The notes under the pieces: generated by a model
Told to the model about the DNA's origin: nothing
Seen by the model: the letters and a program-made list of their open reading frames with translations, nothing else
The model's database searches: none
Shown here: positions 7,589-15,733 of the stretch, in pieces
Layout of the letters: each line of letters opens with the position of its first letter
Numbering within the stretch: the first letter of the stretch is position 1
Translations under genes and position numbers: made by a program
NCBI GenBank assembly: GCA_951812755.1
Contig: OX638329.1
Span: 2,527,339-2,591,338 of the forward strand
Reading direction: 5' to 3'
Source: an uncultured Latescibacterota bacterium
GTDB taxonomy: Bacteria > Latescibacterota > UBA2968
Length of the DNA stretch: 64,000 nt

Positions 7589-7996
7589 ATGTCCGCTGTC
7601 GCATTAAATAATCGCGTGACTTCAGATTCAAATTCAGACGCTGTTTTTGCCTCTTGCACGATACTGCCTATCCATCAAACAAGGCTCAATGCTGAAGAAA
7701 TGGCAGGTCTTGATGGTCTGGGAAGTTTGACAGATGCTATTGATAAGGCGGTAGATTATGTTTCTAATGTTGTTGATGAAGTGGGAGATTATGTTTCTGA
7801 TGCTGCTACTACTGCTTCGATAGCTATTTTCGGTGGGGCTGTTTATTCAGACTTAGATCCTGATCCATTTGCTTTCCCAACAGGACGTGATACACTGATT
7901 ATTATCACTCGGGAACCACATACATGCGATGGCCCGTACGTGTACACATCTTATGGGAATTGTCTGTGTCCGGAGATAATACGCAGAATCCCGTAG
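7589..7996 (+). CDS. Candidate exported peptide precursor 2
   Basis: A 135-residue protein starting at ATG 7589 after GGAGG (7580-7584). Residues 22-39 (SC-x2-LP-x5-L-x3-EMA) align without gaps to residues 15-32 of precursor 1, including L at -12, E at -8 and M at -7 of the presumed leader. The expected GG is replaced by G43-L44, followed by G45-S46. After this comes an acidic helical stretch (DAIDKAVDYVSNVVDEV), a small hydrophobic part with GG at 82-83, and a C-terminal region with three Cys (TCDG and NCLCP). It could be a second substrate, a partner peptide or an immunity protein. The shared leader favours a substrate. Confidence 0.7.
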   Translation: MSAVALNNRVTSDSNSDAVFASCTILPIHQTRLNAEEMAGLDGLGSLTDAIDKAVDYVSNVVDEVGDYVSDAATTASIAIFGGAVYSDLDPDPFAFPTGRDTLIIITREPHTCDGPYVYTSYGNCLCPEIIRRIP

Positions 7997-8013
7997 GTTC
8001 GCTGTGAATTAAC

Positions 8014-8126
8014 CCGTCATTCCCGCACGCGCACAATGTAGTCACACATATAAAAATGCCATTAATCCCGCTGCTCTTTTCGGAGTTGCTTGAGGCAAGT
8101 GCCTACGGCGTGTGCAGGGATGACGG
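8014..8126. repeat. Imperfect palindromic element (REP/MITE-like)
   Basis: The ends form an inverted repeat: CCGTCATTCCCGCAC at 8014-8028 opposes GTGCAGGGATGACGG at 8112-8126 with few mismatches, over a 113-base element. It lies between precursor 2 and the exporter gene. It has no ORF and looks like a dispersed intergenic palindrome. Confidence 0.6.
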
Positions 8127-8151
8127 CAATCTATATGAGGCATAATAAAAA

Positions 8152-11100
8152 ATGAATCTTTCGCTCTTTTTCGTCAAAAACTCAGTTCGGTCACAATCTG
8201 TTCGTTTTCCCTTTGGGAGTGTTGTTTTTCAACAGGGACAAGCGGGTGAGGCATTTTACATTGTGCAGTCTGGACGGTTGCGGGTGATTAAACAGGATGC
8301 GAATGGCAATTCGACCACTGTGGGCTATTTGTATGCGGGCGATCATTTTGGCGAAGGGGCATTATTGAGCGGGCAAGGGCATCGGGCAACGGTGCGAGCG
8401 GTTGAGGATGCGGATGTGTTGCAGGTGCCAAAGGATGAATTTTTTAAGGCTGTGAGAAAACATTCTGATGTACGAGCCTATCTTGAGGAGCAGGTCGCCT
8501 GTATTGCGTATCGGGATTTTACGCGATTTTTGAAAGGGGATGTTCCGAGTGATGTGATGCGGGTGTTGTTCGCAAGGTTGAAGCGCGAGGCGGTTGAGAA
8601 GGGTGTGACGGTTGTTGATCGCGGTCAGTTGGGACAGCGATTTTATTTGATTGGCAGTGGTCAATTGGAGGCTGTGTCAGAAAATGGGGACACGGTGATT
8701 TTGAGCCAGGGTGATTATTTTGGAGATGAAAGTTTATCAGGTGATAAAAAGGTGATTCGCAGTCGGTGTGATAGTGTGCTCTTTTATATCGATAAAAGCG
8801 ATTTTAATAAGCTAAAAGCTATGATGCCGGGATTTGAGGAGGCGTTGGAGAGCGGCCGCATATTGCGCGGAGATCAAGCATCGAATGGGTCATTGTTGCG
8901 ACAAGTGCGACAAGTACCTGAGCCACTTACTGCGCGATCTGATGAAAAACTGGCATCCAATACAGCATCCAATGTAGTTAATATCAGAATAGACGGTGTC
9001 AAACCATCCACATTGTTTCGCTTCCCATTTTTGAAGCAGCACGATCAATCGGATTGTGGCGCGGCGTGTTTGGGCATGATTTGTAAGTACTACAAGATGC
9101 CGATTGGATTGAACAGGTTGCGCGATATGTCCAATGTGTCGCGGTATGGCACGTCGATGGCGGCATTGGCCGAGGCTGCGGAGACACTGGGTTTTGTCAC
9201 GCGCGGCGTGCGCACGGGGTATGAAGCCCTGATGCGGACAGAATTGCCGGCCATTCTGTACTGGGAAGGCAACCACTTTGTGGTCTTGTATCAGATTACA
9301 AAAAAGGAGGTGAAGATAGCGGATCCCGGCGTGGGTATTCGCAAGCTGTCGCGGGCAGAGTTCGAGAAGGGCTGGACAAACAGGGCACTGTTGCTGGAAT
9401 ACACGGATCAGGTGGCAGAGAACGAACCGTCTCAGTCTTCTTTTAAGCGGTTTTTTCCGTTAATAAGACCTTACACAGGCATATTGATTGAGGTGCTTTT
9501 GGCGTCTCTGGTGCTCAGTTTATTTGGTCTGGCGTCGCCCATTTTTATGCAGACCATTGTCGATCAGGTCTTAGTGCATCACGATGAGGATTTGTTGAAT
9601 TTGATGCTGGTGGGCATGGTCGTTGTCGCGTTGTTCCAGATGGGTACATCGACCTTGCGTGTCTATTTAATTGGATATGTGAGTGCGCGGTTGAGCATTG
9701 CGATGTTGTCGCGTTTTTATCGGCATTTGCTGGCGCTGTCCATGCAGTTTTTTGCTCTCAGACGCACGGGCGATTTGACCACGCGGTTTCGAGAGAATGC
9801 GACGATTCGGCGGTTGTTGACGGGTGCGACGGTTTCTGCGGTTCTGGATTTTATCATGCTTTTTGTCTATCTGGGTCTGATGTTTTATTACAATGCCGAA
9901 CTGACGCTGGTCATGCTGATTTTTGTGCCGCTCTCTGTAGGGATCACACTGATTTATACGCCCATTTTGAAGGCTTTCAGCCAGCGTGCTTTTTTGGCGC
10001 GTGCCGAACAATCATCGGTTTTAATTGATTCGCTTCATGGCATTGATGTGGTCAAAGCCGCGGCGGTTGAGCGCGCGACGCGGTGGCATTGGGAAGGCAA
10101 GTTCACGAAGGAAATAGAGATTGGCTTTCAACGGTTAAAAATGCAGATGCTGTTTGGGGGGATCGGAAGCGTGATCAATTTGTTGAGCAGTACGGTGATT
10201 TTGTGGTATGGTGCTTCATTGGTGATTGCGGGGGACCTGTCGGTTGGACAGTTGATGGCGTTTAATGCGCTGATTGGCAATGTGATGGGACCGATTATGG
10301 GGTTGATTGGGATATGGCCGCAGGTGCAAGAAGCGCGTATTGCTCTGGATCGGCTGAATGATGTGTATGACACGCAGATGGAAGATGCGCGGCAACAGGG
10401 TCAGGGTTTGATCTTAAAGCATTTAGAAGGACGGGTGGTTTTTGAGGGGGTATTTTTTAGATATGGTGTTGGTTCTGACGAACCTTATGTGTTGAATAAT
10501 ATAGACCTGACGCTTGAGCCGGGTCAAAAAGTTGCGATTGTGGGACGCAGTGGTGCGGGTAAGACGACGTTGGTAAAGTTGGTGTCTCGTTTATTTGATC
10601 CGTCAGAAGGGCGGGTGATGATAGATGGGATGGATGTGCGAGATCTGGACCCCCATTGGTTGCGGCGACAGGTGGGTATGGTGATGCAGGAGCCGTTTTT
10701 GTTTTCTGGCACGATTGCAGAAAATATCGCTATTGGTCAGTCAGATGCGGACATGGATCGCATTTTGGAAGTGGCAAAGCTATCGTGTGTACACGATTTC
10801 GTAAGCGATATGCCTTTGGGGTATGAGACAAAGGTCGGTGAGCAGGGTGTGGGGTTATCTGGCGGACAGCGACAGCGGATTGCGATTGCGCGGGCACTGT
10901 ATTGCGATCCCAAGATTTTGATATTTGATGAGGCGACCAATGCCTTAGATACGGATTCAGAACAGGCGATTCAGGCGAATTTAGATATGTTTTTGGATGA
11001 TCGAACGGCGTTGATCATAGCCCATCGGTTGAGTACGGTGCGCGATGCGGATGCGATTGTGGTGCTGGATAAGGGACATATTGTGGAGATGGGCACACAC

Positions 11101-11166
11101 GATGAGTTGATGGTGCAACAGGGTTTGTACTATCACCTGTGTAGTCAACAGTTGCAGGTCGTGTGA
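8152..11166 (+). CDS. Peptidase-C39 ABC exporter with two cyclic-nucleotide-binding domains
   Basis: A 1004-residue inner-membrane exporter that would cleave a double-glycine leader and pump the peptide out. Domains in order: cyclic-nucleotide-binding domain 1 (about 17-100) with FGEGALLSGQGHRATV, close to the phosphate-binding cassette; domain 2 (about 135-225), more degenerate; C39 peptidase (about 287-415) with Q299, C302, H375 and D391 all present; six-helix transporter region (about 438-715); ATPase with Walker A GRSGAGKTT (K804), LSGGQ (902-906), Walker B ILIFDE (922-927) and H958. The gene follows two leader peptides and precedes an HlyD adaptor. Ligand-gated export through the N-terminal domains is inferred. 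A weak GAGG precedes ATG 8152. Confidence 0.93.
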   Translation: MNLSLFFVKNSVRSQSVRFPFGSVVFQQGQAGEAFYIVQSGRLRVIKQDANGNSTTVGYLYAGDHFGEGALLSGQGHRATVRAVEDADVLQVPKDEFFKAVRKHSDVRAYLEEQVACIAYRDFTRFLKGDVPSDVMRVLFARLKREAVEKGVTVVDRGQLGQRFYLIGSGQLEAVSENGDTVILSQGDYFGDESLSGDKKVIRSRCDSVLFYIDKSDFNKLKAMMPGFEEALESGRILRGDQASNGSLLRQVRQVPEPLTARSDEKLASNTASNVVNIRIDGVKPSTLFRFPFLKQHDQSDCGAACLGMICKYYKMPIGLNRLRDMSNVSRYGTSMAALAEAAETLGFVTRGVRTGYEALMRTELPAILYWEGNHFVVLYQITKKEVKIADPGVGIRKLSRAEFEKGWTNRALLLEYTDQVAENEPSQSSFKRFFPLIRPYTGILIEVLLASLVLSLFGLASPIFMQTIVDQVLVHHDEDLLNLMLVGMVVVALFQMGTSTLRVYLIGYVSARLSIAMLSRFYRHLLALSMQFFALRRTGDLTTRFRENATIRRLLTGATVSAVLDFIMLFVYLGLMFYYNAELTLVMLIFVPLSVGITLIYTPILKAFSQRAFLARAEQSSVLIDSLHGIDVVKAAAVERATRWHWEGKFTKEIEIGFQRLKMQMLFGGIGSVINLLSSTVILWYGASLVIAGDLSVGQLMAFNALIGNVMGPIMGLIGIWPQVQEARIALDRLNDVYDTQMEDARQQGQGLILKHLEGRVVFEGVFFRYGVGSDEPYVLNNIDLTLEPGQKVAIVGRSGAGKTTLVKLVSRLFDPSEGRVMIDGMDVRDLDPHWLRRQVGMVMQEPFLFSGTIAENIAIGQSDADMDRILEVAKLSCVHDFVSDMPLGYETKVGEQGVGLSGGQRQRIAIARALYCDPKILIFDEATNALDTDSEQAIQANLDMFLDDRTALIIAHRLSTVRDADAIVVLDKGHIVEMGTHDELMVQQGLYYHLCSQQLQVV

Positions 11167-11175
11167 TCCGCAGAA

Positions 11176-11202
11176 AAAAACGCGAGTAATTTGAGCGTTT
11201 TT
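11176..11202 (+). other. Hairpin between exporter and adaptor genes
   Basis: AAAAACGC (11176-11183) opposes GCGTTTTT (11195-11202) around an 11-base loop, just after the exporter stop. It may be a weak terminator or processing site. It is followed by the direct repeat GCAGATGAACGCAGATG, related to one at 49796-49820. Confidence 0.45.
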
Positions 11203-11311
11203 CGCAGATGAACGCAGATGAAAAAGAGGCTCTGGGGCTGGTGGCTGGTGGGCTGGGTGGTCATCTCATGTCTCACTTCTTACGTCTTACCGCTTTTAAG
11301 GGGGTTGCATA

Positions 11312-12688
11312 ATGGCAGAATCGCTTTTGGAGACATCGGCAGAGACAATGTCTCCAAAAATTGTCCAGGGACAAGATGAAGCGGCAGAAGAGGTGCATGC
11401 GTTTATGGGGTCTTTGAGACCCTTTTGGGGGCGTGCATTGCTCTATATTGTCCTGCTGTTTATAGGTATTGCCATTATATGGGCGTGGTGGAGTGAAGTA
11501 GATCTGGTAACGTCAGCCCCTTTTCAGTTGGTGCCTATGGGACAGGTGAAGACGATGCAGGCACGGCGAGGCGGTGAAATTGAGTTGATTGGTGTTAAAG
11601 AAGGGGATCATATTGAGAAAGGGCAGGTGGTATTTAAGCTCAAATCATGGGAGACCTGGGGCGATTTGCGGGAATGGGAACAGGCAAAGATGGCTTTTCA
11701 GAAGGCAGAGCACGATCTCAAAAGGGTGTTGCCACAAAGGGCAAAATTAAATCGAGAGACGATAGGCGCGCTGGAACAACGTCTTTCTGTTTTGCAGCAG
11801 TTTATGGTGGCACACCAGAATGCGCTGGAAGATTATCAAAGCGATGTGGGCGGTGTTGTGGAATCAAAAAACAAAACATCTGAGTTGCAAGCGCAGATTG
11901 GGTTTCGACAGGCTGAAATTGATCACTTAAAACAGGAGTTTTTGCAGCAAAAGACGCTATTTGAGCGAGAATTGATCAGCCGGGCGGATATGAATCGCGC
12001 GCGTGTGCAGTATTTGAGTGCTCTGTCTGCACTTCCGTCGCGTATGTCAGAGATATACAAGAATGAAATGGCTGTGCAGGATCTCAAGCGGCAAATCACA
12101 GAAGCGCGTATTGCACACGAGCGCGAAGCATCGCAAATGCGACACGCTTATGAAACTGCACGATTGCGATTGGAACAGGCGCGCAAACGCATTGATCGGA
12201 CTCTGGAAGCCGAGTCAGACCTGATTCTGGCACCTGAGTCGGGCATTGTAACACAGGTGATGGTGAATGCGATTGGACAGGTGATCAGCAAGGGGCAGGC
12301 TTTAATCGCGCTGGCACCGGCCTCCGCACCGATGGTTGCGGAACTGATGGTGTTGAATAAAGATGTGGGCTTGCTCAAGCCCGGGCAATTGGTCAAGCTG
12401 AAATACGATGCGTATGCATTTCAGGATTTTGGCATCAAACGCGGGTGGCTTACATACATCTCGCCCGATGCGGTGATTGATGAACGTATTGGACCGATAT
12501 TTAAGGGTGTTGTTGAATTAGAAGAACATACCATGCATGTGCAAGGATACGACAAACCACTGATGTTCGGGATGAAGGGCACGGCAGAGGTTATGACAGA
12601 TCGCCAATCGGTCTTAATGATGTTGCTGAGTCCCTTGCGACAGCTTTACGAGTCGGCAAGGTACGATGTTCAAGAGGGTGCGTTGTGA
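11312..12688 (+). CDS. HlyD-family membrane-fusion (adaptor) protein
   Basis: A 458-residue type I secretion adaptor linking the exporter to the outer membrane across the periplasm. It has a cytoplasmic N-terminus, one membrane helix (about 46-62), a lipoyl-like barrel-sandwich segment (about 85-110 and 305-325), and a long coiled coil (about 125-290, rich in Glu, Gln and Arg). A beta-barrel domain near the C-terminus holds LLKPGQLVKLKYDAYAFQ. Start ATG 11312 follows AAGGGGG. The next gene overlaps its stop (TGATG at 12686-12690), so the two are translationally coupled. An outer-membrane TolC-like partner is not in the window. Confidence 0.92.
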   Translation: MAESLLETSAETMSPKIVQGQDEAAEEVHAFMGSLRPFWGRALLYIVLLFIGIAIIWAWWSEVDLVTSAPFQLVPMGQVKTMQARRGGEIELIGVKEGDHIEKGQVVFKLKSWETWGDLREWEQAKMAFQKAEHDLKRVLPQRAKLNRETIGALEQRLSVLQQFMVAHQNALEDYQSDVGGVVESKNKTSELQAQIGFRQAEIDHLKQEFLQQKTLFERELISRADMNRARVQYLSALSALPSRMSEIYKNEMAVQDLKRQITEARIAHEREASQMRHAYETARLRLEQARKRIDRTLEAESDLILAPESGIVTQVMVNAIGQVISKGQALIALAPASAPMVAELMVLNKDVGLLKPGQLVKLKYDAYAFQDFGIKRGWLTYISPDAVIDERIGPIFKGVVELEEHTMHVQGYDKPLMFGMKGTAEVMTDRQSVLMMLLSPLRQLYESARYDVQEGAL

Positions 12689-13464
12689 TGTCAGAGGATG
12701 CTATACTGATTCAGGTTAATGGCGCTGAGGTGTCATTCAGCCATGTTGTGCGGCAGATGGGTGTTGCTGATAATCTGCGTTTTTTTGATGGGTTTGTGCG
12801 CAGGGAATTGATCCGACAACTCGCCCGGCGCGAGGGTGTTTGTGCGGCGCGTGAAGATATTCAGCGCAAGGTAGATGAATGGCGGTATCAACATCATTTG
12901 GAGCGGGTGGAAGATACAGAGGCATGGCTCGCACAACGGGGCATTACGCTTCAGGATGTGGCAGAAGATGCCGAGGTGAGGCAGCTGGAGTATTTGCTGT
13001 CTGAGAAGGTTGCCGAGGGACAGGTCGAATCCTATTTCACGCAACACACGCTGGCGTTTGATGAGGCGGAGATTTGCTGGATTTTTCACACGGATAAGGG
13101 CGTGATCGACGAGATTGATTTGCAGATACGAGAAGATGATGCGGACTTTTACGCGATGGCGCGTCGATTTTCTCAAGATGCACGCACGCGATCAGGTAGT
13201 GGCTTTTTGGGCAGGGTACGGCGCAAGCAATTGCCAAAGGGGATTGCTGCGCGTGTTTTTGCCGCTTCGCCGGGTGAAATTTTTGGTCCGGAAAAAGTAT
13301 CGAAAGGATTTGCGCTGTACCTGGTACAGCAACTCTACCCGGCAACGCTGGACGAGAGGATTAAAAAGGAAATTCGCAAGCTTCTGTTTAATCAGTGGTT
13401 GCAACGAGAGATGCAGCGGACAGATATACGGTATCCGATTTGGCAGATGGAAATTAAAAAATAG
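12688..13464 (+). CDS. Parvulin-type peptidyl-prolyl isomerase (SurA/PpiC-like) of the export cluster
   Basis: A 258-residue protein with a helical N-terminal chaperone-like part (about 1-140) and a C-terminal parvulin domain (about 150-225). The parvulin shows FSQDARTRSGSGFLGRV and the F-AASPGEIFGP segment typical of PpiC/SurA. No signal peptide or membrane segment is visible, so it probably acts in the cytoplasm, perhaps presenting substrate to the exporter. ATG 12688 overlaps the adaptor stop; a GTG at 12685 is an alternative. It is the last gene of the cluster. Similar isomerases next to C39 exporters and HlyD proteins occur in cyanobacteria, as I recall. Confidence 0.85.
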   Translation: MSEDAILIQVNGAEVSFSHVVRQMGVADNLRFFDGFVRRELIRQLARREGVCAAREDIQRKVDEWRYQHHLERVEDTEAWLAQRGITLQDVAEDAEVRQLEYLLSEKVAEGQVESYFTQHTLAFDEAEICWIFHTDKGVIDEIDLQIREDDADFYAMARRFSQDARTRSGSGFLGRVRRKQLPKGIAARVFAASPGEIFGPEKVSKGFALYLVQQLYPATLDERIKKEIRKLLFNQWLQREMQRTDIRYPIWQMEIKK

Positions 13465-13786
13465 ATTTTTAAAAAAAGTTAAAAAATCAAAAGGACAGGT
13501 ATGGGAAAGTTGTGGATGGACACACTCCGTATAGGCGCATAGTAGTCGGGAAATCCTTTTTTTGACCTTGCTAACATATACTTGAATAGTTACAAAAAAT
13601 TTGAGATATTGATCATGCTTTGATCACTGGAAAATTCCCACCTACAGGGATTTTTTTGTTCAAGTCTCGACCATCTCGGTTCGCAAAAGATTTGACACAC
13701 AACCTGCAAACGCCGATGTTTAAAATTATTGTATATATGTTTCCCAATGGATATGGAAATATAGTGCTTTCCAGAGAACACGGCTT
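13465..13786. other. AT-rich intergenic gap between export cluster and DUF488 module
   Basis: This 322-base AT-rich stretch contains a possible terminator at 13631-13657, a TGATCA repeat pair (13614-13626), and no ORF of note. The base composition changes at the start of the next gene, which uses more C in third positions. It may mark the border of an acquired module. Confidence 0.5.
13631..13657 (+). terminator. Possible terminator of the peptide-export cluster
   Basis: AAAATTCCC (13631-13639) pairs with GGGATTTTT (13647-13655) with one mismatch around a 7-base loop, followed by T residues. It lies 167 bases after the last cluster gene. Confidence 0.45.
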
Positions 13787-15016
13787 ATGATTGATACGAG
13801 TTTATCCCATCGCATCCAGCTCGGTGAGGATTCAACCTTGGAACTCAAGCGTGTCGTGATGGCTGGAAACCGCATCACCAGCCCGAGCCGACAGGATTTC
13901 GCTGACGAACTGGCGGCCTTTGCCAATAGCCGGGGTGGAACCCTCGTCTTGGGAGTGGATGACAAAACCCGGGAGATTCTCGGTATTCCACTGGAATGCT
14001 TGGACGCTGTCGAGAAATGGGTAAGTGAGATCTGCAATGATGCCATTAAGCCAGTGCTTGACGCCGGCGTTTATAAACTAGAGCTAAATTTAGCCGATGG
14101 TCGGGCTGTACCCGTCATTCGGGTGGACATACCGCGTAGCCTGTTCGTACATAAGAGCCCAGGTGGGTATTTCCGCAGGCTTGGAAGTTCGAAACGGGAG
14201 ATGCCTGTTGAGATTCTGGCACGGCTTATCCAGGAACGCAGCCAAAGCCGCATGATCCGTTTCGATGAATCGCTGGTGCCCAGCACTGGGTTGGGCGATC
14301 TGAACTACGCATTGACACGCCGATTTCTGCGGGAAAATGCCGTAGCGGAGGGCGTCACAGAGATGGCGGCGCGTAAGCTCGGTCTTGTGGTCAATGACGA
14401 GGATAGCACCCCGCGGCTCACGCTTGCGGGTGTTCTGCTATGCACACAAAAACCACAACAGTGGCTGCCCTACGCATACATACAGGCAGTCAGTTATGCT
14501 GGTGATCGCACGGATGTCGATTACCAGACCGATGCACGCGATATAGAGGGGCCACTCGACGAGCAAGTTGCAGAAGCACTGCACTTTGTGCGCCGAAATA
14601 TGCGTGTGCGAGCGACCAAGACGACAGCCCGGAGCGATTACCAGCAGTTCAGCGAGCGTGCCGTATTCGAGGCACTTGTAAATGCGGTCGCCCACCGGGA
14701 CTACTCAATGGCAGGGATGCGGATTCGTCTGCATCTGTTTGGAGACCGCCTTGAACTGTACGTCCCCGGTGCCTTAGCAAACATGCTCACCACAGACAGC
14801 CTACATCTGCGGCAAGCTAGCCGGAATGAACTGATCGTATCGCTTCTCGCACGTTGTCCCGCGCCGGCTGACCTCGGACGTATGAACCTGATGGACCGGC
14901 GGGGAGATGGGGTGCCGATTATCCTAGGGGAAAGCCGCAGGCTGTCGGGACACTCTCCCGAGTACACGCTGATCGACGAAAGCGAACTTCGTCTCGTGAT
15001 CTGGGCGAAAAAATAA
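13787..15016 (+). CDS. AlbA_2 (Schlafen-type) domain and GHKL-like ATPase protein
   Basis: A 409-residue protein of the COG2865 type, annotated in databases as a putative transcriptional regulator or ATP-binding protein. The N-terminal AlbA_2 domain (about 11-135) shows LELKR near residue 18 and AFANSRGGTLVLGVDD (45-60). The C-terminal half carries a HATPase_c_4-like N-box, EALVNAVAHRDY, with N299. The product is cytoplasmic and the start is ATG 13787. It opens a four-gene plus-strand cassette with small gaps or overlaps, so it probably works with the dual-OB and DUF488 proteins. Homologues often sit in accessory or defence islands. Its exact activity is unknown. Confidence 0.85.
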   Translation: MIDTSLSHRIQLGEDSTLELKRVVMAGNRITSPSRQDFADELAAFANSRGGTLVLGVDDKTREILGIPLECLDAVEKWVSEICNDAIKPVLDAGVYKLELNLADGRAVPVIRVDIPRSLFVHKSPGGYFRRLGSSKREMPVEILARLIQERSQSRMIRFDESLVPSTGLGDLNYALTRRFLRENAVAEGVTEMAARKLGLVVNDEDSTPRLTLAGVLLCTQKPQQWLPYAYIQAVSYAGDRTDVDYQTDARDIEGPLDEQVAEALHFVRRNMRVRATKTTARSDYQQFSERAVFEALVNAVAHRDYSMAGMRIRLHLFGDRLELYVPGALANMLTTDSLHLRQASRNELIVSLLARCPAPADLGRMNLMDRRGDGVPIILGESRRLSGHSPEYTLIDESELRLVIWAKK

Positions 15017-15048
15017 ACGCCGGACAGAGCGAGAAAAGGTCACTGACA

Positions 15049-15729
15049 ATGCATGACGTGAAGCGTATCATCTGCCTTGCAAATTCCAGGAAACTTCACG
15101 GACGGTGCATCGCCGGCCGTGAATGGATGGAAGGACAAGCCGGGCCCTGGATTCGACTCGTGAGCGCACGCGAGAACCAGGAGGTGTCCGAGTATGAGCG
15201 CCAGTACGAAGATGGCAGTGATCCTCGGGTGCTCGACATTATCGATATTCCTGTTTTGGAGCCACAGCCGAAGGACTATCAGACCGAGAATTGGTTGCTT
15301 GATCCCAGGTACTATTGGGTGAAAGTGGGAAGGGCATCTTCGTTCGATCTGCCGGCGGTCACGGATCCCGTCGCTTCGCTCTGGATCAATGGCTATAGCA
15401 CATATTACGGGCGGAATGACAAGATCCCACTCGATTCAGACAGTTTGCCCACGAGTTCGTTGAGGTTGCTCCATGCCATCAACCTTAAGCTCGCTGTATT
15501 CAGGCCCGGCGAAGCCTTTGGCAACTCGAAGCGGCGTGTACAGGGACAATTCACTCATTTGGGGACGCAATATGCACTCTGGGTCACCGATCCGGCATAC
15601 GAACGAGCCTATCTCGCGAAGCTGGACGGCACCTATGATATTGGCGAGTGCTACCTCACGATTAGTATTGGAGAACCATACAAAGGCGCGTGTTACAAAC
15701 TGATCGCTGCGATCATTCAAGCAGAGTAA
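15049..15729 (+). CDS. Dual-OB-domain protein (tentative)
   Basis: A 226-residue soluble protein opening KRIICLANSRKLHGRCIAG, with WIRLVSAR soon after, matching my memory of 'dual OB domain-containing' proteins often encoded next to DUF488 genes. The rest is beta-rich with a C-terminal CYLTISIGEPYKGACYKLI segment. OB folds suggest nucleic-acid binding, but this is inference. It starts 32 bases after the AlbA_2 gene, and the first DUF488 gene begins 4 bases after its stop. It is most likely the sensor or binding partner of the DUF488 pair. Confidence 0.65.
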   Translation: MHDVKRIICLANSRKLHGRCIAGREWMEGQAGPWIRLVSARENQEVSEYERQYEDGSDPRVLDIIDIPVLEPQPKDYQTENWLLDPRYYWVKVGRASSFDLPAVTDPVASLWINGYSTYYGRNDKIPLDSDSLPTSSLRLLHAINLKLAVFRPGEAFGNSKRRVQGQFTHLGTQYALWVTDPAYERAYLAKLDGTYDIGECYLTISIGEPYKGACYKLIAAIIQAE

Positions 15730-15733
15730 TACC

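Noticed and set aside
13562-13582. Promoter TTGACC/TATACT before the AlbA_2 gene
   Set aside because: The spacer is only 9 bases.
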